Shown: positions 1 to 5,862, counted from the first letter of the stretch. The stretch is 6,794 nucleotides of DNA from JBBRHF01 sp038223055 (GCA_038223055.1 JBBRHF010000208.1:1-6794), one strand, 5' to 3'. Program-made: numbers and translations. The notes: generated by a model not told the origin, from the letters alone.

Positions 1-36
1 ACCGCGACGACCGCGACGACCGCGACGACCGCGACG
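1..36. repeat. 9-bp tandem repeat, four copies, at window edge
   Basis: Four perfect copies of ACCGCGACG lie head to tail and may continue to the left of the window. Being a multiple of three, the unit keeps any reading frame. In plus frame 3 it reads Arg-Asp-Asp repeats that run into a stop at 72-74, so it may be the charged C-terminal tail of a plus-strand protein. Confidence 0.85.
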
Positions 37-74
37 AAGTGTTGATGCCCTTTCCGCTCAGCGGGACAAGGTGA
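3..74 (+). CDS. Possible 3' end of a plus-strand gene (partial)
   Basis: Plus frame 3 is open from the window edge to a TGA at 72-74. It would encode about 23 residues: Arg-Asp-Asp repeats, then EVLMPFPLSGTR. The other two plus frames are less plausible: one stops inside the repeat zone at 43-45, and the other runs into the antisense of the thioesterase gene. A stop here followed at once by a hairpin (76-91) and by the convergent thioesterase end (106) is the layout expected for two convergent genes. No family is recognisable from so short a tail, and the low-complexity composition makes the call weak. It could equally be non-coding repeat sequence. Confidence 0.3.
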   Translation, partial: RDDRDDRDDRDEVLMPFPLSGTR

Positions 75-75
75 C

Positions 76-91
76 CCCGCCGTCGGGCGGG
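76..91. terminator. Candidate hairpin terminator between convergent genes
   Basis: CCCGCC and GGCGGG form a perfect 6-bp all-GC stem with a GTCG loop. It lies between the possible plus-strand stop at 74 and the thioesterase stop at 106. No T-run follows on either strand, which is common for high-GC actinobacterial terminators but leaves the call weak. Confidence 0.4.
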
Positions 92-105
92 TCCGGTAGG
101 TGGGC

Positions 106-954
106 TCAGAACCGGCCGGCTACGGGTGGCACCGCCGGCACCCGCAGGGCGGCCAGCTGGTGACCGGTCGCGACCAGCCGACCGGTCGCATCCCAGACGT
201 CGCACTGCTCGTCGAGCAGGCCGCCGGTGACCAGCCGGGCGCGCTGGCGCACCACCAGGGATCCCGGCGAGGGCAAGGCCCGGATATACGCCGTGAGGCT
301 CAGCGTCGGCACCCAACCGGCCGCGCCGAGGTCGAAGGTCGCGGGTGGGAGGGCGTCAACGACCTGGACCAGCGACAGCGGGTCGGGCTGGCGCCCGTCG
401 GCGTGGCGCACCCAGCCGCGCAGCTCGCTGCTCCCGCCGGGGCGACCCGCGGCCCACCCGACCGTCGTCGGGTCGAACCGCTCCTCGACGACCGACAGCA
501 TCGGCACCGGCAACTCGGGCCGCGAGCCGTCGGCCAGCGGGCAGCCGGCCTCGGCCGGCAGCGTGGGGGTGTCGACCCCGTCCCACCAGTGGCCGTCGTC
601 GGCAGTCAGGGTGCCCAGGGTGACCAGGGCGTCGACGCAGCGCCGCCCGCTCTGTATCAGGGTTGTGCGCAGCTGAGCCACTGAGACCCCGCTCCGGGCC
701 AGCTCGACCTCGATCGTGACCGCACCGACCTGCGGCGACCGCAGAAACTGCGCGCTCACCGCGACCGGGTGCGGGGGCAGCTCCCCGTGCCCGGCCCCCT
801 CGAGCGCCGCGCGGGTCATCACCGCGATCAGGTATCCCCCGTTGGGCTTGGTGCCGACGCGCCAGTCGGGATCGAGCTCGGCGGCGCACGTCCAGGTCCC
901 GTCGCTGACCGGCCCCACCCGGTGGACGGCGGTCGCGTCATCGAAGCCAGTCAT
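106..954 (-). CDS. Acyl-CoA thioesterase family protein (double hotdog, TesB-like)
   Basis: A 282-residue protein expected to hydrolyse acyl-CoA thioesters to free acid and CoA in the cytoplasm. Two hotdog modules are visible. The N-terminal one (about 10-117) carries PNGGYLIAVMTRAALE at 37-52 and the HPVAVSAQFLRSP strand at 62-74. The C-terminal one (about 185-272) contains Asp200 (VVDALPPA), Thr221 (LSLTAYIR) and Gln266 (TGHQLAAL), matching in order and setting the Asp-Thr-Gln catalytic triad of E. coli TesB. The length of about 280 fits the family. The frame stays open upstream to 1584, but that part is antisense to the phosphodiesterase gene and is not protein-like, so I use the ATG at 952-954. 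This start has a TANNNT box seven bases upstream and only a weak AGGG as ribosome site, suggesting leaderless translation. Substrate chain length cannot be inferred. Confidence 0.85.
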   Translation of the reverse strand: MTGFDDATAVHRVGPVSDGTWTCAAELDPDWRVGTKPNGGYLIAVMTRAALEGAGHGELPPHPVAVSAQFLRSPQVGAVTIEVELARSGVSVAQLRTTLIQSGRRCVDALVTLGTLTADDGHWWDGVDTPTLPAEAGCPLADGSRPELPVPMLSVVEERFDPTTVGWAAGRPGGSSELRGWVRHADGRQPDPLSLVQVVDALPPATFDLGAAGWVPTLSLTAYIRALPSPGSLVVRQRARLVTGGLLDEQCDVWDATGRLVATGHQLAALRVPAVPPVAGRF

Positions 955-961
955 GGCGGTG

Positions 962-967
962 ACCCTA
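962..967 (-). promoter_or_regulatory. Candidate -10 box of thioesterase gene (leaderless)
   Basis: On the minus strand TAGGGT (967 to 962) fits the actinobacterial TANNNT -10 motif and ends seven bases before the thioesterase ATG at 954. Transcription would begin at or next to the start codon. No good -35 is seen, which is usual for such promoters. AGGG inside the box could alternatively act as a weak ribosome site. Confidence 0.4.
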
Positions 968-1016
968 CTGACCGGCGAGAGCCGACCGACGGGCCAGCAT
1001 CGTCGGGAGCGAGCCC

Positions 1017-1022
1017 TACTGT
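1017..1022 (+). promoter_or_regulatory. Candidate -10 box of phosphodiesterase gene (leaderless)
   Basis: TACTGT fits TANNNT and ends seven bases before the ATG at 1030, the same spacing as on the opposite strand of this 75-bp divergent region. This supports ATG 1030 as the start. The competing signal is GGGAG at 1005-1009, spaced 11 bases from a GTG at 1021, which would give a leadered message three codons longer. Confidence 0.4.
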
Positions 1023-1029
1023 GTTCGAC

Positions 1030-1824
1030 ATGGTGAGCGACATGCGGCCGACGCCCTTCCCGCCATACCCGTTTCTCGACCACGACGGGCCGATCGCCTT
1101 CGCCCACCGAGGTGGCGCAGCCGGCGGCCTGGAGAACTCCCTCACGGCGTTCGGGCAGGCCGTCGCGCTGGGCTACCGCTATCTCGAGACTGACGTGCAC
1201 GCCACGTCCGACGGGGTCCTGCTGGCCTTTCATGACCACACCCTCGACCGGGTCACCGACCGGAGCGGTCGGATCGCCCGGTTGCCCTACGCGCAGGTGC
1301 GCCGCGCCCGCATCGGCGGCACCGAGCCCATCCCCACGCTGGAGGACGTGCTCGGGGCGTGGCCGCAGGTGCGGGTCAACGTCGACGTCAAGGAGGACGC
1401 TGCGATCGGGCCGCTGGTCGATGTCGTACGCCGGACCGGCACGCTCGACCGGGTCTGCGTCGCGTCGTTCTCCGAGCGCCGGCTGGCAGCCACGCGCCGT
1501 GCGCTCGGTCCGCGCCTGTGCACGGCGCTCGGCCCGGCCGCTGTCGCTCGGCTGTGGGCGGCGTCGGCCCATCGGCTTGCCCATCCACGCAGGGCCGGCG
1601 GCGTGCCGTGCGTGCAGGTGCCCGACCGCCTGGGTCGGCTACCCTTCGTGACCGCCAAGCTGGTGGACCTGGCCCATCGTCAGGGTCAGCGAGTGCACGT
1701 GTGGACGGTCGACGACAAGGCGCAGATGCACCGCCTCCTCGACCTCGGCGTGGACGGGATCATGACCGATGAGATCGCGATGCTGCGTGAGGTGATGATG
1801 GCCCGCGGGACCTGGCCGACCTGA
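1030..1824 (+). CDS. Glycerophosphodiester phosphodiesterase (GDPD)
   Basis: A 264-residue single-domain GDPD that should hydrolyse glycerophosphodiesters from phospholipid turnover to glycerol-3-phosphate plus an alcohol. The TIM-barrel signature is complete. It has HRGG at 26-29 (catalytic His26, Arg27), Glu35-Asn36, ETD at 53-55 (metal ligands Glu53 and Asp55) and FHDHTLDR at 67-74 (second catalytic His68). It also has DVKE at 119-122 (Lys121) and HVWTVDD at 223-229, and ends with the typical GVDGIMTDEI. No signal peptide or membrane segment is seen, so a cytoplasmic enzyme is likely, unlike secreted GlpQ. Possible starts are GTG 1021, ATG 1030, GTG 1033 and ATG 1042; all precede the barrel and change nothing functional. 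ATG 1030 is preferred because of the TACTGT box seven bases upstream. The gene is divergent from the thioesterase and is followed by 274 non-coding bases, so it is probably monocistronic. Confidence 0.92.
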   Translation: MVSDMRPTPFPPYPFLDHDGPIAFAHRGGAAGGLENSLTAFGQAVALGYRYLETDVHATSDGVLLAFHDHTLDRVTDRSGRIARLPYAQVRRARIGGTEPIPTLEDVLGAWPQVRVNVDVKEDAAIGPLVDVVRRTGTLDRVCVASFSERRLAATRRALGPRLCTALGPAAVARLWAASAHRLAHPRRAGGVPCVQVPDRLGRLPFVTAKLVDLAHRQGQRVHVWTVDDKAQMHRLLDLGVDGIMTDEIAMLREVMMARGTWPT

Positions 1825-1938
1825 TTGCGCTGACCTGATCGCATTGCTACGTCTCAGCACGGCCTCGGAGGTTGACCGACGTCACGCCCGAGGCGTCTCA
1901 ATTCGACACGGTCCAACTGGGTCAAGGTCGCTCCAGCG

Positions 1939-1966
1939 GGGAATCCTTCGACGTGTCGGCTCGTTG
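1939..1966 (+). promoter_or_regulatory. SigR/SigH-type thiol-stress promoter of rbpA
   Basis: GGGAAT at 1939-1944 and GTTG at 1963-1966 are separated by exactly 18 bases. This matches the GGAAT-N18-GTT consensus of Streptomyces SigR and its mycobacterial counterpart SigH. In Streptomyces coelicolor rbpA is a known member of the SigR regulon, so position and sequence agree. Transcription would start near 1972, giving a leader of roughly 125 bases before the rbpA ATG that contains the whole 26-bp duplication. A second, housekeeping promoter is probable but I cannot place it. Confidence 0.75.
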
Positions 1967-2000
1967 CACAGATCGTCAGGTTGGACGGGCCGTGAGACCC

Positions 2001-2056
2001 CGTCACCCGACAACACCCATCGCTCGCGTCACCCGACAACACCCATCGCTCGCGTC
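2001..2056. repeat. 26-bp tandem duplication in the rbpA leader
   Basis: Two perfect copies (2001-2026 and 2027-2052) begin with CGTCACCCGACAACACCCAT, followed by four more bases of a partial third copy. The unit is not a multiple of three, so it is unlikely to be coding. It lies downstream of the SigR-type start and 43 bases before the rbpA ATG, hence within the predicted 5' leader. Confidence 0.9.
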
Positions 2057-2098
2057 GGGACTTTTCGCGGGGCGTTCCATGTTACAGGAGGACCAACC

Positions 2099-2482
2099 AT
2101 GGCCGAGCGGGCATTGCGCGGCTCGCGTCTGGGCGCGCAGAGCTACGAGACCGACGTCGGAGTCGAGATGGCTCCGCGCCAGAGCGTGACCTATGACTGT
2201 CTCAACGGGCACCGCTTCGCCGTGCCCTTCTCGCTCGAGGCCGACGTGCCCGAGATGTGGGAGTGCACCGCGTGCGGAGCTGAGGCGCTGCGGGTCGACG
2301 GCACTCGGCCCGAGCCCAAGAAGAACAAGCCGATCCGCACCCACTGGGACATGCTGCTCGAGCGGCGTAGCGTGAAGGAGCTCGAGATCCTGCTGGCCGA
2401 GCGCCTCGAGCACCTGCGTTCCGGGCCGAGCACCCGCAGCCTCACGCCGGCTTCGGTCAGAGGCCAGCGCAAGAGCGCCTGA
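2099..2482 (+). CDS. rbpA: RNA polymerase-binding protein RbpA
   Basis: A 127-residue actinobacterial transcription factor that binds RNA polymerase and the principal sigma factor and stabilises the open promoter complex. It begins MAERALRGSRLGAQSYETD, the conserved N-terminal tail. The core has the zinc ligands Cys34, His38, Cys56 and Cys59, at the same numbers as in Streptomyces coelicolor RbpA. A basic linker (KKNK at 74-77) follows, then the sigma-interaction helices at about 81-107 (THWDMLLERRSVKELEILLAERLEHLR). The last 20 residues are a basic, probably disordered tail, making it slightly longer than the mycobacterial protein. The start is fixed by a perfect AGGAGG at 2086-2091, seven bases before the ATG. 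It is convergent with fxsA. A SigR-type promoter upstream suggests induction by disulphide stress. Confidence 0.97.
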   Translation: MAERALRGSRLGAQSYETDVGVEMAPRQSVTYDCLNGHRFAVPFSLEADVPEMWECTACGAEALRVDGTRPEPKKNKPIRTHWDMLLERRSVKELEILLAERLEHLRSGPSTRSLTPASVRGQRKSA

Positions 2483-2493
2483 GGCAAGCCGTC

Positions 2494-2512
2494 GCCCCCG
2501 ACCCTGCGGGGC
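2494..2512. terminator. Small GC hairpin after rbpA
   Basis: GCCCC (2494-2498) can pair with GGGGC (2508-2512) around a nine-base loop, twelve bases after the rbpA stop. It is weak alone and probably accessory to the stronger hairpin at 2520-2556. Confidence 0.3.
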
Positions 2513-2519
2513 ACCAACT

Positions 2520-2556
2520 CCGGGTCGCGTCGTTACCCCCCGACGGCGCGACCCGG
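2520..2556. terminator. Bidirectional terminator between rbpA and fxsA
   Basis: CCGGGTCGCG (2520-2529) pairs perfectly with CGCGACCCGG (2547-2556). TCG (2530-2532) and CGA (2541-2543) extend the stem inward across a three-base bulge (2544-2546). It sits 37 bases after the rbpA stop and 38 bases beyond the fxsA stop, so it can serve both convergent genes. There is no U-run, as is common in high-GC actinobacteria. Confidence 0.65.
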
Positions 2557-2594
2557 GCCATTCCCCGGCTGAGTTCACGGGTGTCGGCCGAAGT

Positions 2595-3119
2595 TCATCG
2601 CCTGGGGGTGTCGTCCTCGGGGTGATCGGGCACTACCTCGCCGTGGATGACCTCGCCCTGCACGACGCGGGGACCACGTGGCTGTCGGGCACCCCCGGCC
2701 CCCTGACCGCCGCCGGCCGGCCAGCCGCGCACGGGGCCGGCTCGCGACACGAGCAGCGTCGCCCGGCGCGCAAGCACCAAGCCCAGCAGCCGCCGGGCGA
2801 TCGGCCGGGTGATCGGCAACACCAGGAAGAAACCGGCGACGTCCGTCACGAAGCCGGGGGTCAGCAACAGCGTGCCGCCCACCAGGATCAGCGCGGCGTC
2901 AGCGAGCTCGCGGCTTGGCAGCCGGCCACTGCCCAGCGCGTCCCGCAGCGTGTGCCAGGCGCGGCGCCCCTCGCGCTTGACCAGCCAGGCTCCGAGCGCA
3001 CTTTCGAACAGCAGCAGAGCCACCGTCGGCAGCACCCCGAGGACCTGTCCAACCTGGACGATCACGTAGATCTCCATGACCGGCACGACGATGAACAGCA
3101 CCACCAGGACGAGGGCCAT
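2595..3119 (-). CDS. fxsA: FxsA family membrane protein
   Basis: A 174-residue integral membrane protein of the FxsA family, named for the E. coli protein whose overproduction relieves phage T7 exclusion by the F plasmid; its physiological role is not established. Hydrophobic segments lie at about 2-22, 27-46 and 74-102. The family signature GGTLLLTPGFVTDVAGFF at 81-98, followed by LPITRP, is intact, as is the EIY motif at 16-18. The C-terminal third (about 125-174) is a Gly/Arg-rich, then acidic cytoplasmic tail with the VVQGEVIHGEVV motif often seen at the end of actinobacterial members. It is last in the lnt-ppm1-fxsA operon, starting six bases after the ppm1 stop. Its ribosome site (GAGGAG, minus strand 3136-3131) lies inside the end of ppm1, so translation is probably coupled. 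Confidence 0.92.
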   Translation of the reverse strand: MALVLVVLFIVVPVMEIYVIVQVGQVLGVLPTVALLLFESALGAWLVKREGRRAWHTLRDALGSGRLPSRELADAALILVGGTLLLTPGFVTDVAGFFLVLPITRPIARRLLGLVLARRATLLVSRAGPVRGWPAGGGQGAGGARQPRGPRVVQGEVIHGEVVPDHPEDDTPRR

Positions 3120-3125
3120 GACCCG

Positions 3126-3932
3126 TCAGCTCCTCTTGTCTTGGCGCAGGTGGTCTGTCCCCCTGGACCGATCTCGGCGCAACGCCAGCCGGGCCTGGGC
3201 GGCCCGGTGCGAGCCTCCCCACAGGGTGACCCGCCACAGGGCCTCCCGCACGATCGACCCGCTCATCTTGCTCGTGCCGAACTCGCGCTCGACGAACGTG
3301 ATCGGCACCTCGGTCACCGTGGCGCCGGCCAGCACCGCCCTCCAGAGCATGTCGACCTGGAAGCAGTAGCCGTGGCTCGCCACGTCCTTGAACGGCAGCC
3401 CGCGCAGCGTGTCGGCCCGAAACGCCCGGAAGCCGCCCGTCGCATCGCGCACCGGAAGGCCCAGCGCGATGCGGACGTAGGTGTTGCCGCCGCGGGAGAG
3501 CAAGCGGCGGCGCGCCGGCCAGTTGACGACCGAACCGCCAGGCACCCAGCGCGAGCCGAGCGCGAGGTCGGCGCCGGCTGCCACTGCCTGGAGCAGCCGC
3601 GGCAGCTGCTCGGGCTGATGCGAGCCGTCGGCGTCCATCTCGACCACCACCGCGTAGCCGCGGGCGAGCGCCCACCGGAAGCCGGCGACGTAGGCGCCGC
3701 CGAGCCCCCGTTTCGCGTCGCGGTGCAGGACCGCCACCGCGGCGTCGGCGCGGGCCAGGTCGTCGGCCAGAGCGCCGGTGCCGTCGGGGCTGGCGTCATC
3801 AACCACGAGCACGTCGCAGTCAGGCACCGCGGCCCGCAGGCGCGCGACGATGCGGGCCAGGTTTTCCCGCTCGTCGTACGTCGGGATGATCACCAGTGGC
3901 CGGGCGGCGCTGGCCGGCGGGGAGTCGGTCAT
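3126..3932 (-). CDS. ppm1: Polyprenol monophosphomannose synthase (GT2 family)
   Basis: A 268-residue GT-A glycosyltransferase expected to transfer mannose from GDP-mannose to polyprenyl phosphate on the inner face of the membrane. The product is the mannose donor for lipomannan/lipoarabinomannan-type glycans and protein O-mannosylation. Visible motifs in order are VIIPTYDERENL (14-25), VVDDASPDGT (43-52), KRGLGGAY (74-81) and the metal/nucleotide-binding EMDADGSHQPE (98-108, DAD at 100-102). They continue with DATGGFRAF (163-171), SHGYCFQVDM (186-195) and REFGTSKMS (216-224), all in the dolichol-phosphate-mannose synthase pattern. There is no C-terminal membrane anchor; membrane attachment probably comes from Lnt, to which the homologue is fused in M. 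tuberculosis (Rv2051c). The ATG overlaps the lnt stop as ATGA (3929-3932) and has only a weak ribosome site, indicating translational coupling. Confidence 0.93.
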   Translation of the reverse strand: MTDSPPASAARPLVIIPTYDERENLARIVARLRAAVPDCDVLVVDDASPDGTGALADDLARADAAVAVLHRDAKRGLGGAYVAGFRWALARGYAVVVEMDADGSHQPEQLPRLLQAVAAGADLALGSRWVPGGSVVNWPARRRLLSRGGNTYVRIALGLPVRDATGGFRAFRADTLRGLPFKDVASHGYCFQVDMLWRAVLAGATVTEVPITFVEREFGTSKMSGSIVREALWRVTLWGGSHRAAQARLALRRDRSRGTDHLRQDKRS

Positions 3933-5620
3933 CGCCGGCTCACCAGCCGCAGCCGGCCCCGGGGGAACCGGCTACCGCGCCGCGCCGCCGCGCCACCCAG
4001 CGCGGAGACGGCCAGAAATGTGAGCAGCGCCTCGGGCCACGCCCCGACCCGGTCGGCCATCGTGAGGCTGCTCCGCAGCGCCAGCCGGGCCACCATGACC
4101 TCGCGGGTGAACAGGTCGGTGTCGGCCACCACCGACCCGTCCGGACGCACGATCGCGCTGACGCCCACGGTCGAGACCTGCACCGTGGACCGGCCGTGCT
4201 CGATGGCCCGCAGCCGGGTCATCGCCAGCTGCTGAACCGACTCGCCGGTGAACCCGAAGGTCGCGTTGTTGGTCTGGACGACCAGCAGGTCGCCCCCGGC
4301 CCGGACGACGTCGCGGACCAGCCCGTCGTAGGCCACCTCGAAACAAATCACGTCGGCGACCTGGGCCGGCCCCATCGGCAACGTGCGCACGACCCGGCCG
4401 CGGGTGAAGTCCCGAGCCACCAGGTCGACCTTGCTCGAGACGCGCCGGGCGATGCTGCGCATCGGGATGTACTCGGCAAAGGGCGCCGGGTGGCGCTTGA
4501 CATAGCGGGCGCCCGGCCCCAGTCGGGGCCGCCACACGACCCCGGTGTTGCTGACGAACCTCCCCGGGCCGTCGACAACCGCGCCCACCAGCACCGGCAC
4601 GCCGATGTCGTCGGTCGCGGACTGGATCAGCCGGCCGGCGTTGCGGTCACGGAACGGGTCGATGTCCGAGGAGTTCTCCGGCCACAGCACGAGGTCCGGG
4701 CTGGGCACCTCGCCGGATCGGGCCTGCTCGGCCAGGTCGGCGGTGGCCGCGACGTGATTGCGCAGCACCCGTTCGCGCTCGGCGTTGAAGTCCAGACCGG
4801 CGCGCGGCACGTTGCCCTGTACGACGCCGACCACCGCCGACCGGTGCGAACCGATCGGCGTCGGCACCAGCCACCCCGCCGCGCCGACCGCAACGGCTGC
4901 GAGGAGGAGGGCTGCAACGCGCCCCCCGCCCGCCCGGCGCCCCCCGCCCGCCCAGCGCCCCCCGCCCGCCCAGCGCCCACGGCCCGCCAGGCGCCCTCTG
5001 CCCCGCGCCGGCTGGGACGTCGGCCGATGCACCCGGACGGTCGCCGCGGCCAGCAGGGCTGCGCTCAACGCGGTCGCGAAACCCACCAGCGGAGCCCCGC
5101 CGACCGCAGCCAGCCCGGCGTACGGCGCGTCGACCTGGGAGAAGGCCAGCCGCCCCCACGGGAACCCGCCGAAGGGCACCCGCCCCCGCGCCGCCTCGAC
5201 CGCGACCCACAGGCAGGCGAGCCACCCGGGGGCGCCCGGGAGCCGCCACAGTGCCGGCGCGCACGCCCCGAGCACGGCGAGGAACACCGCCTGCGACAGC
5301 GCCAGCAGTGACCAGGGCAGCACGCCCACGTAGATCCCGCTCCAGTGCAGCAGCGGGAGGAAGAACCCCACGCCGTAGGCCAGCCCGACCAGCGATCCCG
5401 GCCCGCCACGCAATCCGCGGCAGAGCAGCAGCAGCGCGGCGACTGAGACGACGGCCAGGGGCCAGACGTCGTACGGCGGGAACGCCGCGACCCCCACCAG
5501 ACCGGCGGAGCCCGCGCCGAGCAGCCGGGGACCCAGCCGGGTGCGCCCGACTGGTGGTGACGTGATCTCGGGCGGTCGAGGTGCGACGTTGCGGGGCGCG
5601 CCCGTCGCCGTATGGCTCAC
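3929..5620 (-). CDS. lnt: Apolipoprotein N-acyltransferase
   Basis: A 563-residue polytopic enzyme that adds the third acyl chain to the N-terminal cysteine of lipoproteins. Membrane segments cover about 31-250, a nitrilase-fold domain follows at about 262-510, and a last membrane helix lies at about 529-546. The catalytic triad is intact: Glu315 (LWPENS), Lys375 (YVKRHPAPFAEY) and Cys426 (VICFE), corresponding to Glu267, Lys335 and Cys387 of E. coli Lnt. An odd Gly/Arg/Trp hexapeptide repeat occupies residues 204-234 between two membrane helices, encoded by an 18-bp tandem repeat. The chosen start is GTG 5620, preceded by AAGGAAGGG at 5626-5634 (minus strand). The frame stays open to an ATG at 5917, but that 99-residue extension is low-complexity and lacks a hydrophobic or conserved part. 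The gene heads the operon and overlaps ppm1 by four bases. Confidence 0.93.
   Translation of the reverse strand: MSHTATGAPRNVAPRPPEITSPPVGRTRLGPRLLGAGSAGLVGVAAFPPYDVWPLAVVSVAALLLLCRGLRGGPGSLVGLAYGVGFFLPLLHWSGIYVGVLPWSLLALSQAVFLAVLGACAPALWRLPGAPGWLACLWVAVEAARGRVPFGGFPWGRLAFSQVDAPYAGLAAVGGAPLVGFATALSAALLAAATVRVHRPTSQPARGRGRLAGRGRWAGGGRWAGGGRRAGGGRVAALLLAAVAVGAAGWLVPTPIGSHRSAVVGVVQGNVPRAGLDFNAERERVLRNHVAATADLAEQARSGEVPSPDLVLWPENSSDIDPFRDRNAGRLIQSATDDIGVPVLVGAVVDGPGRFVSNTGVVWRPRLGPGARYVKRHPAPFAEYIPMRSIARRVSSKVDLVARDFTRGRVVRTLPMGPAQVADVICFEVAYDGLVRDVVRAGGDLLVVQTNNATFGFTGESVQQLAMTRLRAIEHGRSTVQVSTVGVSAIVRPDGSVVADTDLFTREVMVARLALRSSLTMADRVGAWPEALLTFLAVSALGGAAARRGSRFPRGRLRLVSRR
4921..5010. repeat. 18-bp tandem repeat inside lnt
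   Basis: Units at 4921-4938, 4939-4956 and 4957-4974 are nearly identical (GCCCCCCGCCCGCCCAGC, one base different in the first). Units at 4975-4992 and 4993-5010 are diverged. On the coding strand each encodes a hexapeptide of the type WAGGGR or LAGRGR. The period keeps the lnt frame, so copy number can change without disrupting the gene. It codes for a positively charged loop between two membrane helices, likely cytoplasmic by the positive-inside rule. Confidence 0.88.
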
Positions 5621-5637
5621 GCTGCCCTTCCTTCGCC

Positions 5638-5665
5638 TGACCGTCAACGCCCGACCGTCAACGTT
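5638..5665. repeat. 14-bp direct repeat upstream of lnt
   Basis: GACCGTCAACG occurs at 5639-5649 and again at 5653-5663, a 14-bp period. On the lnt strand each copy reads CGTTGACGGTC, so TTGACG appears twice just ahead of the ribosome site. Possible roles are an operator for a direct-repeat-binding regulator or overlapping -35 boxes. If they were -35 boxes, the -10 would fall over or inside the lnt start, which argues against the latter. Confidence 0.6.
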
Positions 5666-5800
5666 GGACGCGACCTGCGCCCAGACCTGCGACCGTACAA
5701 CGGCAGGACCCCAGCGGTCGTGCCGCACCCGCACCCCGACGTTTTCGCCTGATCGTGGCGCGTTGGGGCCAGATCGTGTGCGGGGGCTGATGTCTGTGAG

Positions 5801-5862
5801 GGTCCGGATGCCTGGGATGGTCCGGATGCCTGGGATGGACCGGATGCCTGGGATGGACCGGG
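5801..5862. repeat. 18-bp tandem repeat upstream of lnt
   Basis: Two identical copies of GGTCCGGATGCCTGGGAT (5801-5818 and 5819-5836) are followed by a third with one change (5837-5854) and a partial fourth (5855-5862). It lies about 180 bases before the lnt start. On the lnt strand it is in frame with the open extension of lnt and would read as Ser/Thr-Ile-Pro-Gly-Ile-Arg repeats, but coding use is doubtful. Confidence 0.9.

Larger units (their letters stand above)
1825..2098. other. Non-coding region between GDPD gene and rbpA
   Basis: This 274-bp stretch holds no credible gene. Just after the GDPD stop lies a degenerate 14-bp duplication (1818-1831 and 1832-1845, GACCTGATTGCGCT against GACCTGATCGCATT, 11 of 14 identical). 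No strong terminator follows the GDPD gene. A SigR-type promoter lies at 1939-1966, a 26-bp tandem duplication at 2001-2056 and the rbpA ribosome site at 2086-2091. A TTGACC at 1872-1877 has no matching -10 at the right distance. Confidence 0.75.

Noticed and set aside
955..1584. Upstream extension of the thioesterase frame to 492 residues
   Set aside because: The extra 210 residues lie antisense to the GDPD gene and are not protein-like. The internal ATG at 954 begins exactly where family similarity begins.
2001..2056. CRISPR-like array
   Set aside because: The two copies are directly adjacent with no spacers, and there are no cas genes.
2003..2578. 191-residue minus-strand frame over rbpA
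   Set aside because: It fully overlaps rbpA in antisense, has no recognisable domain and crosses the terminator hairpin.
2622..4235. 537-residue open frame on the plus strand
   Set aside because: It is antisense to fxsA, ppm1 and the end of lnt, all of which have complete family motifs. The translation is low-complexity Arg/Gln/His/Pro with no domain, typical of a GC-rich shadow.
3896..5311. 471-residue open frame on the plus strand
   Set aside because: It is antisense to lnt; its Pro/Ala/Arg-rich tract is merely the complement of the 18-bp repeat, and it lacks a ribosome site.
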